Origin: DATATV01 sp036268615
Lineage (GTDB): Bacteria; Actinomycetota; Actinomycetes; Mycobacteriales; Pseudonocardiaceae
NCBI GenBank assembly: GCA_036268615.1
Contig: DATATV010000042.1
Span: 19,090 to 83,089, forward strand
Length of the DNA stretch: 64,000 nucleotides
Direction: 5' to 3'
In this document: in pieces, positions 19,033 to 26,372 of the stretch
Layout of the letters: each line of letters opens with the position of its first letter
Position numbering within the stretch: the first letter of the stretch is position 1
Translations under genes and position numbers: made by a program
The notes under the pieces: generated by a model
The model's database searches: none
Seen by the model: only the letters and a program-made list of their open reading frames with translations
What the model was told of the DNA's origin: nothing

Positions 19033-19216
19033 AGTTCGCCGGCTCCCTTGCACGCTGCTCACAGTGGTTGCGCCGACGGTACCGCCGTGCCGCGCGCGCC
19101 CAGGCCGCGGCCGGATGTGATTCACAACCGATTCGGGCCGATGCTGCCGCCGGCTGAGGCTCCCGCGAATAACGGAAGGCCGGACCGGCCCCCGACCGTT
19201 CCGACCTCCCGGGGCA

Positions 19217-19251
19217 CGCGGACGTGGTGACGATCTGCGACCACGTCCGCG
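19217..19251 (-). terminator. Hairpin downstream of sigB
   Basis: A perfect 12-bp inverted repeat (19217-19228 with 19240-19251) with an 11-base loop, about 73 bp after the sigB stop and upstream of the fumarase start on the same strand. No U-tract is visible, so it could be a terminator or an mRNA-stabilising stem. Nothing else is seen in the 291-bp gap. Confidence 0.55.
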
Positions 19252-19323
19252 AGAGTCCCGTGCCTGTTCAGAATCCGGTGATTTTCATCACAAGTCAATG
19301 CCGCTCTTCGGGTGGTTCCCTGC

Positions 19324-20313
19324 TCAGCTCGCGTATGCGCGCAGTCGCTCGGCCCGGTCACCCTGCCGCAACTTCGACATGACCTCGCGCTCGATCTGGC
19401 GAACCCGCTCGCGGGACAGTCCGAACGCCTTGCCGATCTGGTCCAGTGTGCGCGGCTGGCCGTCCTCAAGGCCGTAGCGCAGCCGGATCACTGCCTGCTC
19501 GCGGTCGTCCAGCGTGGCCAGCACCCGACGCAGGTCGTCCTGCAGCAGCCCGGAGATGACCGCGCTCTCCGCGTCCGACGCGTCGCTGTCCTCGATGAAG
19601 TCGCCCAGCGGGGCGTCCTCGTCGCTACCGACCGGCATGTCCAGGCTCACCGGGTCGCGGGCGTGGTCCAGCAGATCCGCCACCTTCTCGGCGGTCAGCC
19701 CGGACTCCTTGGCCAGCTCCTCGTTGGTCGCCTCCCGGCCCAGCTGTTGGTGCAGGTCACGCTTGACCCTGGCCAGCTTGTTCACCTGTTCGACCAGGTG
19801 CACGGGCAGCCGGATGGTGCGGCTCTGGTCGGCCATGCCCCTGGTGATGGCCTGCCGGATCCACCAGGTCGCGTACGTGGAGAACTTGTAGCCCTTGGCG
19901 TAGTCGAACTTCTCCACCGCCCTGATCAGGCCGAGGTTGCCCTCCTGGATCAGGTCGAGCAGCGGCATGCCGCGGCCGGTGTAGCGCTTGGCCAGCGACA
20001 CCACCAGCCGCAGGTTGGCCTCCAACAGGTGGTTCTTGGCGACGCGCCCGTCGCGCACCAGCGAGGTCAGCTCACCGCGCCGCTCGGGAGACAGCTGCTT
20101 GGCTGTGTCCAGCATGTGTTGCGCGAACACACCTGCCTCGATGCGCTTGGCGAGCTCGACCTCCTGTGCGGCGTTGAGCAGCGCACGCTTGCCGATCCCG
20201 TTGAGATACACTCGAACGAGGTCAGCTGCTGGCCCCTGTGCGTCGAGGTCCGCCTCGGCAAAAGCTTGAGCGGTATCCTGGATGTCGGGGTCGATGGTCT
20301 GTGGGACGGTCAT
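19324..20313 (-). CDS. sigB: RNA polymerase group 2 sigma factor SigB
   Basis: A 329-residue sigma-70 protein lacking the acidic N-terminal extension of SigA. Regions in order: 1.2 ('ADLVRVYLNGIGKRALLNAA'), 2 with 'NLRLVVSLAKRYTGRGMPLL' and 'STYATWWIRQAITRGMADQS', 3, and 4.2 with 'GLSRERVRQIEREVMSKLRQ'. Regions 2.4 and 4.2 closely match those of SigA at 35538, so the two should recognise similar promoters. ATG 20313 follows a GGGGGAGGGAG site; the frame extends to 20367 without a better start. In mycobacteria sigB is next to ideR; here 12 kb of other genes lie between. Its promoter region holds an ECF-type motif. Confidence 0.95.
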   Translation of the reverse strand: MTVPQTIDPDIQDTAQAFAEADLDAQGPAADLVRVYLNGIGKRALLNAAQEVELAKRIEAGVFAQHMLDTAKQLSPERRGELTSLVRDGRVAKNHLLEANLRLVVSLAKRYTGRGMPLLDLIQEGNLGLIRAVEKFDYAKGYKFSTYATWWIRQAITRGMADQSRTIRLPVHLVEQVNKLARVKRDLHQQLGREATNEELAKESGLTAEKVADLLDHARDPVSLDMPVGSDEDAPLGDFIEDSDASDAESAVISGLLQDDLRRVLATLDDREQAVIRLRYGLEDGQPRTLDQIGKAFGLSRERVRQIEREVMSKLRQGDRAERLRAYAS

Positions 20314-20454
20314 CGTGCTCCCTCCCCCTTGTCGCGGGCTGGCGTGCGGGTGCTTCGCGTCACACACCGAGCTGCATTGCGCGGCGAGCCGTTCCGCGCG
20401 CCGCCCGGATACTTTTCCCCGACCGCCTCGCCGTCTGGCTGGACTACTCTTGAA

Positions 20455-20481
20455 AACGTCGCTGTCTTCGATTTCGTTCCC
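20455..20481 (-). promoter_or_regulatory. ECF-sigma (SigR/SigH/SigE-like) promoter for sigB
   Basis: Read on the minus strand, GGGAAC (20481-20476) is followed after exactly 18 bases by GTT (20457-20455). This fits the GGAA(C/T)-N16-19-GTT consensus of the thiol/oxidative and envelope stress ECF sigmas. It would place the transcript start about 135 nt before the sigB ATG. Mycobacterial sigB is known to be driven by SigE and SigH from such a site. The 303-bp gap 20314-20616 holds nothing else I can name. Confidence 0.6.
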
Positions 20482-20616
20482 AGGTTCCTATAGGGGAGAC
20501 GTCGCGGCTGTCACATCGGTTGCGCGACAAAACCTGAGCTTTGGCTGAGAGATCGAACACGTGCCCCGCTGACCAGGTTGACCGGGCGAGGTATCGAGTG
20601 GGTGTCCGGTGCCGGA

Positions 20617-21042
20617 CTAGACCTCGACCAGCACCGTGAACGGACCGTCGTTCACGCTCTCCACCGCCATCTGCGCGCGGAACTTTCCGGTCCGTACCAC
20701 CGCTCCGCGCTCCCGGAGCTCGCTCACCACTGCGTCCACGAGCGGCTCGGCCACCTCCGGCCGGGCGGCTGCTGTCCACGATGGACGCCGGCCCTTCCTG
20801 GTATCGCCGTAGAGGGTGAACTGGCTCACCACCAACAGTGGCGCACCGGTGGTGGCACATGACTGTTCGCCGTCGAGGATGCGCAACTCGTGCAACTTGC
20901 GGGCCATCGTGGCCGCGTGCGCGGGCGTGTCGGTGGTGGTGATGCCCAGCAGCACCAGTAGGCCGGGCTCGTCGATCTGGCCGACCACCTCGTCGGCCAC
21001 GGTGACCCGCGCCCTGGTCACCCTCGCGGCCACCGCCCGCAT
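20617..21042 (-). CDS. dtd: D-aminoacyl-tRNA deacylase
   Basis: A 141-residue protein of standard length that hydrolyses D-aminoacyl-tRNAs, and Gly-tRNA(Ala), to free tRNA, protecting translation from mischarging. Start MRAVAARVTRARV at ATG 21042, with an AAGGA ribosome site 8 nt upstream. The family active-site motifs are present: 'SQFTLYGDTRKGRRPSW' (Ser-Gln-x-Thr-Leu loop) and the C-terminal cross-subunit region 'VRTGKFRAQMAVESVNDGPF' (a GxFxAxM..xxxNDGP variant of the Gly-cisPro motif region). The frame continues upstream to 21171 without homology. It lies alone between sigB and a divergent hypothetical gene. Confidence 0.95.
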   Translation of the reverse strand: MRAVAARVTRARVTVADEVVGQIDEPGLLVLLGITTTDTPAHAATMARKLHELRILDGEQSCATTGAPLLVVSQFTLYGDTRKGRRPSWTAAARPEVAEPLVDAVVSELRERGAVVRTGKFRAQMAVESVNDGPFTVLVEV

Positions 21043-21217
21043 CCCGCTTTTCCTTCCGGCCGATCCGACAGATGACCATGACCGGTGGTCGAGACCTACT
21101 GCCGAGTTGATATTCGCGCCATCGTCGCATGCGCTGTTCGGCGACTCGTTTTCGTGCCAGGCTGGCAACACCGAGTGACAGGATTCCGTATAACAGCTGG
21201 ATAACTACGGAGGCGTT

Positions 21218-21934
21218 ATGGGTTTCTTCGACGGTGCCACCGACGACCCGCGCGCCGCCACGCGACCGCAGGAGCAACGTGCGGTGCCCGGTCGGGTTGA
21301 GCCACCCGAAGGATGGGTACTGCCCACTGTGTTGCCGTGGGTCCGCGTTCTCGGCCAGTCCGATCATGCCCGGATCGCGTTGGTGGGCCTGCGGTGCTGG
21401 CCGGAGGGGGTGAGTCTGGACCTGCACGTGTTGCGCCGGTTCGCGCCGCCCACGTCCCGGGCCGGGCTGGGTTTCCCGCCCGACCAGGACGACTGGCCGT
21501 TCCGGTTCGGGCTGCGCTTCAGCGACGGCCGGCGGGCCATCGCGCCTGGCCGCGCGCCGGCCCGCGGAGCCGCCGACCAGGACGCGGTCTCGTTACGTCC
21601 GCGTGGTGCCACCGGCAGCCCGTTTCACCGCCACTACGACTTCCACCTGTGGCCGCTGCCGCCGAAGGGCAGGCTGATCCTGGTGGTCGAGTGGCCGGCG
21701 GAGAAGATCCGGGAGACCTACACCGAGTTGGACGCGGGCGAGATCCGCTCGGCCGCGGCCCGCGCGGTGGTCGTCTGGCCCGACCTGCCGCGCGGCGAGG
21801 CCGAGCAGACCGGCAACCGGACGGGCGCCACCAGTACCCGGCACAGCACGAGCTTCGCCACCAGCTTCTCGACCAGTACGGCGGCCGCGCACAGCCGGCC
21901 CACCACTGGTGGATCCTCGACGGTAGGCGAATGA
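21218..21934 (+). CDS. Hypothetical protein, unrecognised family
   Basis: 238 residues from ATG 21218, with a GGAGG ribosome site 4-5 nt upstream. I do not recognise the family. The protein is soluble with no signal peptide or membrane segment. Residues about 30-175 look like a beta-rich globular domain with recurrent Trp ('WVLPTVLPWVRVLG', 'DDWPFRFGLRFSDGRR', 'HYDFHLWPLPPKGRLILVVE'). The last 40 residues are a low-complexity Ser/Thr tail ('STRHSTSFATSFSTSTAAA'), unlike the rest, probably disordered. GC-skewed codon use is normal for the neighbourhood, so it is a real gene. The DUF3099 gene follows 16 bp later and may be co-transcribed. Confidence 0.75.
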   Translation: MGFFDGATDDPRAATRPQEQRAVPGRVEPPEGWVLPTVLPWVRVLGQSDHARIALVGLRCWPEGVSLDLHVLRRFAPPTSRAGLGFPPDQDDWPFRFGLRFSDGRRAIAPGRAPARGAADQDAVSLRPRGATGSPFHRHYDFHLWPLPPKGRLILVVEWPAEKIRETYTELDAGEIRSAAARAVVVWPDLPRGEAEQTGNRTGATSTRHSTSFATSFSTSTAAAHSRPTTGGSSTVGE

Positions 21935-21950
21935 GGACGATGGTGAGAGC

Positions 21951-22301
21951 ATGAAGGACGGACATGGAGGTGGTGCCGTGCAGGACTCCGAACGGGAGTA
22001 TCCACCGGTCCTGATCACCGAAGCGGCGCCATCCCAGGACGACCAGCTGGCCGTCCGCAAGCGCCGCTACCTGATCACGATGGGTATGCGTATTCCGTGC
22101 CTGATCCTGGCCGTGGTCTTCGTCAACACCTGGTGGCTGATGCTGCTGTTCGTGTTGATCTCGATCCCGCTGCCCTGGATCGCGGTACTGCGCGCGAACG
22201 ACCGACCGGCCCGCCGGGCCGAGCGGATGAGCCGGTTCCGTGGCCGGCCGGACTCAGCAGGCGAGCTGGAGAGCCGCGATCACCCGGTGATCGAGGTCTG
22301 A
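21951..22301 (+). CDS. DUF3099 small membrane protein
   Basis: 116 residues (107 if the GTG at 21978, which has a GGAGG site, is the true start). Signature 'PPVLITEAAPSQDDQLAVRK' then 'RRYLITMGMRIPCLILAVV', followed by two closely spaced hydrophobic segments (about residues 48-65 and 67-85) and a basic cytoplasmic tail 'RANDRPARRAERM'. DUF3099 is actinobacteria-specific and of unknown function. The 3' end overlaps the convergent psuK gene by 22 bp, so the last codons of both share sequence. Confidence 0.85.
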   Translation: MKDGHGGGAVQDSEREYPPVLITEAAPSQDDQLAVRKRRYLITMGMRIPCLILAVVFVNTWWLMLLFVLISIPLPWIAVLRANDRPARRAERMSRFRGRPDSAGELESRDHPVIEV

Positions 22302-23182
22302 CCGGACCGTCGCGGGTGCGCACCGACCCGACCGACGGCCGAGCTGCCCGCCCGTACCCCGGCCCGGAGCGCCGCGACCGGGCCGGCACCGGTCAGCCAG
22401 GCCGTGAGCAGTCCGGCGTCGAACGCGTCCCCGGCCCCGGTCGAGTCGACGCAGTCCGCCGGCTGGGCGCCGACCGTGCTGATCTCGTTCTGATCCACCC
22501 AGCACGCGCCGTCCGCGCCGAGCGTGACCGCGACCGCCCCCACGGTGGACAGCAGCTCCTGGGCGGTCGCCGGGTCGGGGCTACCGGTGAGCGCCGCCAG
22601 TTCGTCCGCGTTGGGCAGCAACAGGTCCACTCCGCGTACGGCGGCCAGGAAACCGGCCGGGTCGTGGATCAACGGCGCCGACTGCGGGTCCACCGACGTG
22701 CTCAGTCCGGCGGCCCTGGCCGCCGCGAGCATGGCCACCCCGGCCGGCCGGGACCGCGGGTCGAGCAGCACGTAGCCCGACAGGTGCAGGTGCACCGCCT
22801 CGGCGAGCAGTTCGGGGGCGAGGTCGGCGGCGGCCAGCCGGGTGCCGGCGCCACGATCGGGCAACATGCTGCGCTGGCCGCGTTCGTCCACCAGCACCAC
22901 CACGCAGCAGGTGCGCGCGGACTCGTCCACCCGCAGCGCGAGTCGCACGCCGGCCGCGGTCAGCTCGGCCCGGACCTGCGCGCCGGCCGGATCGGCCCCG
23001 ACCCGGCCGACCAGCACCGGATCGGCGCCGAGCGCGGCCAGCCAGGCGGCCGTGTTCGCGGCGGCGCCGCCCAGCGCCATGCTCACCTCGGCCGGACTGT
23101 CCCCGTCCGGCGCCACCGGCCCGCTGTGCTTGGCCAGCACGTCCAGGCCTGCGTCGCCGACGACGAGCACCACCGGTCTCAT
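22280..23182 (-). CDS. psuK: PfkB-family kinase, probable pseudouridine kinase
   Basis: A 300-residue ribokinase-fold sugar kinase. It has 'ALGGAAANTAAWLAALG' (PfkB signature 1 region, about 37-53), 'LLLPNADELAALTG', and the catalytic signature 2 'DSTGAGDAFDAGLLTAWL' with its Asp. ATG 23182 overlaps the psuG stop by 4 bp. Because psuG lies immediately upstream, the substrate is most likely pseudouridine, phosphorylated to pseudouridine 5'-phosphate for PsuG; PfkB kinases are hard to tell apart by sequence, so this rests on context. A very long minus-strand frame continues past 23182 in the frame of this gene, but it is a shadow of psuG. Confidence 0.85.
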   Translation of the reverse strand: MRPVVLVVGDAGLDVLAKHSGPVAPDGDSPAEVSMALGGAAANTAAWLAALGADPVLVGRVGADPAGAQVRAELTAAGVRLALRVDESARTCCVVVLVDERGQRSMLPDRGAGTRLAAADLAPELLAEAVHLHLSGYVLLDPRSRPAGVAMLAAARAAGLSTSVDPQSAPLIHDPAGFLAAVRGVDLLLPNADELAALTGSPDPATAQELLSTVGAVAVTLGADGACWVDQNEISTVGAQPADCVDSTGAGDAFDAGLLTAWLTGAGPVAALRAGVRAGSSAVGRVGAHPRRSGQTSITG

Positions 23183-24126
23183 CGGCCGGCCAGCGCGACC
23201 GCCACCTGCGCGGCGAGAATCGCGTTGGCCACCACCAGTTCCTCGTTGGCCACCAGGCTGACGCCCGCGCTCGCGGTGTGGAAGTGCTCCAGCAGCACCG
23301 GCGTCACGTCCTTGCCGCGCACGCCCTCGGTGCTCAGCCGCTCCAGGCCACCGACCAGCAGCCGGTCGTGCAGGTCGCGGTCCATCTCGTACTCGGCCGG
23401 GATCGGGTTGGCCAGCACCACGCCGGACACCCGGGAGAAGGGCAGCGCGCGGTGCGCGGCGAACACGTCGGCGGCCTGCGCGGCGGTGTCCACCCGCCAG
23501 GGCACGTCGAACTCGGACTCGCGTAGGTAGAAGGCGGGGAACCGGTCGGTCCGGTGACCGAGCACCGGCACCGAGCGGGTCTCCAGCGCCTCCAGCGTCG
23601 CGCCGATGTCCAGCACCGACTTCACCCCGGAGCAGACCACCAGCACCGGCGTGTCGGCGAGCACGTCCAGGTCGGCGGACACGTCCCAGGTGCTGGCCGC
23701 GCCCCGATGCACGCCGCCGAGGCCCCCGGTGGCGAACACGCCGATGCCGGCGGTCACGGCGAGCGCGGCGGTGCCGGCGACCGTGGTCGCGCCGCTGCGG
23801 CCCAGCGCGAGCGCCGGCGCCAGGTCCCGGCGGGACAGCTTGGCCAGGTTCTCGGCCGGATCGCAGACCCGGTCCAGTTGCCCGGCGGACAGGCCGATCA
23901 GCGGGCGGCCGTCCAGCACGGCGATGGTCGCCGGCACCGCTCCCTGCTCGCGGATCACTCGTTCCAGCCGTCGGCCCACCGTGCGATTGCGGCCGGCGGG
24001 CAGCCCGTGCGCCAGCAACGTGCTCTCCAGCGCCACCACCGGCTGCCCGGCCGCGAGCGCGGCGGCCACCTCCGCGCTGATCTCCCCGTTCCCGACCACG
24101 CCACCTGCGTTGATACCAGTACTCAC
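23179..24126 (-). CDS. psuG: Pseudouridine-5'-phosphate glycosidase
   Basis: A 315-residue enzyme that cleaves the C-C glycosidic bond of pseudouridine 5'-phosphate to uracil and ribose 5-phosphate. Family marks: 'PVVALESTLLAHGLP' (Glu), 'FATGGLGGVHRGAASTWDV' followed by 'SADLDVL' (metal Asp), 'VVCSGVKSVLDIGATLE' (catalytic Lys) and 'FPAFYLRESEFDVPWRVD'. The GTG start at 24126 (AGGA upstream) fits the usual length; a longer frame reaches 24228 but runs into the divergent DUF3039 promoter. With psuK it forms a two-gene pseudouridine salvage operon, which recovers uracil from RNA turnover. Confidence 0.93.
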   Translation of the reverse strand: MSTGINAGGVVGNGEISAEVAAALAAGQPVVALESTLLAHGLPAGRNRTVGRRLERVIREQGAVPATIAVLDGRPLIGLSAGQLDRVCDPAENLAKLSRRDLAPALALGRSGATTVAGTAALAVTAGIGVFATGGLGGVHRGAASTWDVSADLDVLADTPVLVVCSGVKSVLDIGATLEALETRSVPVLGHRTDRFPAFYLRESEFDVPWRVDTAAQAADVFAAHRALPFSRVSGVVLANPIPAEYEMDRDLHDRLLVGGLERLSTEGVRGKDVTPVLLEHFHTASAGVSLVANEELVVANAILAAQVAVALAGR

Positions 24127-24172
24127 GAGCGGCAATCCTGCATGGTGGGGCCCCGGTGGCATCATTGAGGGC

Positions 24173-24424
24173 GTGAGTACGCAGACGCTGCCGGAAGTCG
24201 ACACCCGGCCGGAAGGCACCGAAACCACCGGTGACGACAGCCCGAAGATGTTCCACTACGTGCGCAAGAACAAGATCGCCGAGAGCGCGGTGATGGGCAC
24301 GCACGTGGTCGCGCTGTGCGGCGAGGTGTTCCCGGTGACCAAGTCGCCGAAGCCCGGCTCGCCGGTGTGCCCGGACTGCAAGCGCATCTACGAGGGTTTC
24401 AAGCCCGGCGGGGACGACGACTGA
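24173..24424 (+). CDS. DUF3039 protein, small metal-binding type
   Basis: 83 residues from GTG 24173 (TTGAGGGC upstream). It has the DUF3039 signature 'FHYVRKNKIAESAVMGTHVV' then 'ALCGEVFPVTKSPKPGSPVC' and 'CPDCKRIYEGF'. The Cys pattern C...CPDC plus His suggests one zinc site. The family is widespread in actinobacteria and its role is unknown. It is divergent from psuG (46 bp between starts) and leads toward the TIGR03086 gene. Confidence 0.88.
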   Translation: MSTQTLPEVDTRPEGTETTGDDSPKMFHYVRKNKIAESAVMGTHVVALCGEVFPVTKSPKPGSPVCPDCKRIYEGFKPGGDDD

Positions 24425-24489
24425 GCGCTGCCTCCGCCGAGCGTGAACCGGTTGCCGATGTTGTCGGACCTGCCGCTTATGGTCGGGTC

Positions 24490-25095
24490 GTGGGGACTGA
24501 CATCAGGGAACTGGATCGGCGTGCGGTGCTGCGCAGCGTGCGGATCGTGGACGGGCTGAAGCCCGACCAGCTCGACGCGCCGACGCCGTGCGGCAACTGG
24601 ACGCTGCGCGAACTGCTCGCGCACATGATCGCTCAGCACAACGGGTTCGCCGCGGTGGCGGGTGGCGAGATCGAGGACCTCTCGGTCTGGACCAACCCGC
24701 CCATCGGCGCCGACCCGGCGGCCGAGTACGCGGCCGCGGCCGAGCGGGTGATCGCCGCGTTCGCCGCCGAGGGCGTGCTCGACTCGCGGTTCTGGCTGCC
24801 GGAGATCCGTGACGGCGGGCTTTTCCCGGCCACCATGGGGATCAGCTTCCACTTCGTGGACTACGTGGTGCACGGCTGGGACGTGGCCGCGGCGCTGGGG
24901 ATGCCGAGCGACTTCGACGAGGACCTGCTGCTCGGTGCGCTGGAGGTGGCCAAGGTGGTGCCCACCGGCGCCGCTCGGCTCGCTCCGGGAGCCGCCTTCG
25001 GACCGGAGGTCTCGTTGTCCGACAACCCCTCCACGCTGGATCGGCTGCTCGGCCAACTCGGTCGCGCGGCCGACTGGCAGTCGCGGTCGGCCTGA
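24490..25095 (+). CDS. TIGR03086 family metal-binding (DinB/mycothiol-enzyme-like) protein
   Basis: 201 residues from GTG 24490. Typical opening 'LDAPTPCGNWTLRELLAHMI' holds the first metal His, with the second region 'FHFVDYVVHGWDVAAALG' giving the His pair of the four-helix DinB fold. Members of this group (maleylpyruvate isomerase N-terminal type) are thought to use mycothiol, the actinobacterial thiol. No substrate can be assigned here. It is convergent with the yihY-like gene, stops 4 bp apart. Confidence 0.82.
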   Translation: MGTDIRELDRRAVLRSVRIVDGLKPDQLDAPTPCGNWTLRELLAHMIAQHNGFAAVAGGEIEDLSVWTNPPIGADPAAEYAAAAERVIAAFAAEGVLDSRFWLPEIRDGGLFPATMGISFHFVDYVVHGWDVAAALGMPSDFDEDLLLGALEVAKVVPTGAARLAPGAAFGPEVSLSDNPSTLDRLLGQLGRAADWQSRSA

Positions 25096-25099
25096 CCGC

Positions 25100-26227
25100 T
25101 CAGGCGTCGGCCGGGGCGTCGTCCCGGCTGTCCGCGGGCTCGGCCGGATTGTCGGGTGCGGCTTTGTCGGCCGGCGGTTCAGCGGCCGGTGCCGACGTGG
25201 CTTCCGCAACGGCTTCGGTCGGGGGTTCGTCGCGCTGCCAGGACTGCTCGGCGGTGGACCGGCGACTGTCCTCGGCCCGCCGGACCATCTCCAGCCGACG
25301 CCACTTGCGGCGCTGTCGCCGGGTCTTCCTGGCCGGCCACATCTCCTGGATCGCGCTGTTGAAGTGCGCGCCGATCACGATGGCCAGCCCGATGAAGAAG
25401 GTGAACAGCAGGAACGCGATCGGCGCGGCGAGCGCGCCGTAGGTGTACCCGGTCCGGCCGATCAGGGTCAGGTAGATGCGCAGCCCGATGCTGGCCACCA
25501 GGAAGAAGACCATGGCCAGCACGGCGCCGGGCACACCCCGGTGCCAGGGCAGCTTGTGCGGCAGAGCCAGCTTGTAGAGCGTGGCCAGCGCGAGCACGAG
25601 CAGCACCGCGACCACCGGGTAGTAGAACGTGCCGACCAGGCCGCTGATGGTCGGCTGCCACGAGCCGGGGAAGACCTTGGGCAGGAACTCCGGGCCCAGC
25701 GCGAGCACCGGCAGACCGATCAGCGCGAGCACCAGGCCGACCAGGTAGAGCAGCAGCGCGAAGATCCGCTGCCAGACCTCGTGGCGCACGTTGTACTGCC
25801 CGTGCGCCACGGTGATCGCGTCGACGAACGAGGCCATCGCCGAGGACCCGGCCCACAGCGAGATGAGGAAGCCGAACGAGGCGACCTCAGCCTGGGCCTT
25901 GGTCAGGATGTCGGTCACCGTCGGCTGGATGATCGTGTCCACCACGTTGGAGCTGAACACGGTGCGGCAGAAGCCGATGATCTTCTGCTGGACCGCGACG
26001 ACGAAGTGCGGGCCGAACAGGTCACCGAGATAGCCGACCATGCCCAGCAGGCCCAGCAGCAGCGGTGGCAGCGACAGCGTCTGCCAGAAGGCCGCCTCGG
26101 CCGCCTCGGAGAAGATGTTGCCGTGCCAGGCCTTTGCCACCGTGCGCAGCACAAGGCGCCCCGGGCCCCGTCGCTGCTCGGCCGTGGCGGGCGTCTCTGG
26201 CTGCACGTCCATTGTGATGTCCAGCAT
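25100..26227 (-). CDS. YihY/BrkB-family inner-membrane protein
   Basis: About 375 residues. Core family motif 'AAFWQTLSLPPLLLGLLGMV' near residue 45, 'VASFGFLISLWAGSSAMASF' near 125, 'YTYGALAAPIAFLLFTFFIG' near 285, with six or seven hydrophobic segments, and a C-terminal Lys/Arg then acidic/Ala/Pro-rich cytoplasmic tail of about 90 residues. YihY/BrkB proteins were once thought to be RNase BN; that is not supported, and their function is open. The start is uncertain (ATG 26227 or ATG 26212, neither with a clear ribosome site). It is divergent from the helicase, with 145 bp between. Confidence 0.88.
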   Translation of the reverse strand: MLDITMDVQPETPATAEQRRGPGRLVLRTVAKAWHGNIFSEAAEAAFWQTLSLPPLLLGLLGMVGYLGDLFGPHFVVAVQQKIIGFCRTVFSSNVVDTIIQPTVTDILTKAQAEVASFGFLISLWAGSSAMASFVDAITVAHGQYNVRHEVWQRIFALLLYLVGLVLALIGLPVLALGPEFLPKVFPGSWQPTISGLVGTFYYPVVAVLLVLALATLYKLALPHKLPWHRGVPGAVLAMVFFLVASIGLRIYLTLIGRTGYTYGALAAPIAFLLFTFFIGLAIVIGAHFNSAIQEMWPARKTRRQRRKWRRLEMVRRAEDSRRSTAEQSWQRDEPPTEAVAEATSAPAAEPPADKAAPDNPAEPADSRDDAPADA

Positions 26228-26372
26228 GGTGCATGACCGGCTGTTCGGCCGAACAACAGGGCCGGCACCGTGCGGAGTGTCGCGTCGCACGGATGCGCGG
26301 TCCGCCCGGCCCGGTAAACTCTCCAACGCCAGCAGGCACACCAGTCGGTCCAGCACGAAGGAGGGGGAGTCC

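Noticed and set aside
22280..24304. 674-residue minus-strand frame covering psuG
   Set aside because: Only its last 300 residues (psuK) are real; the upstream part is an Arg/Gly/Ala-rich shadow of psuG.
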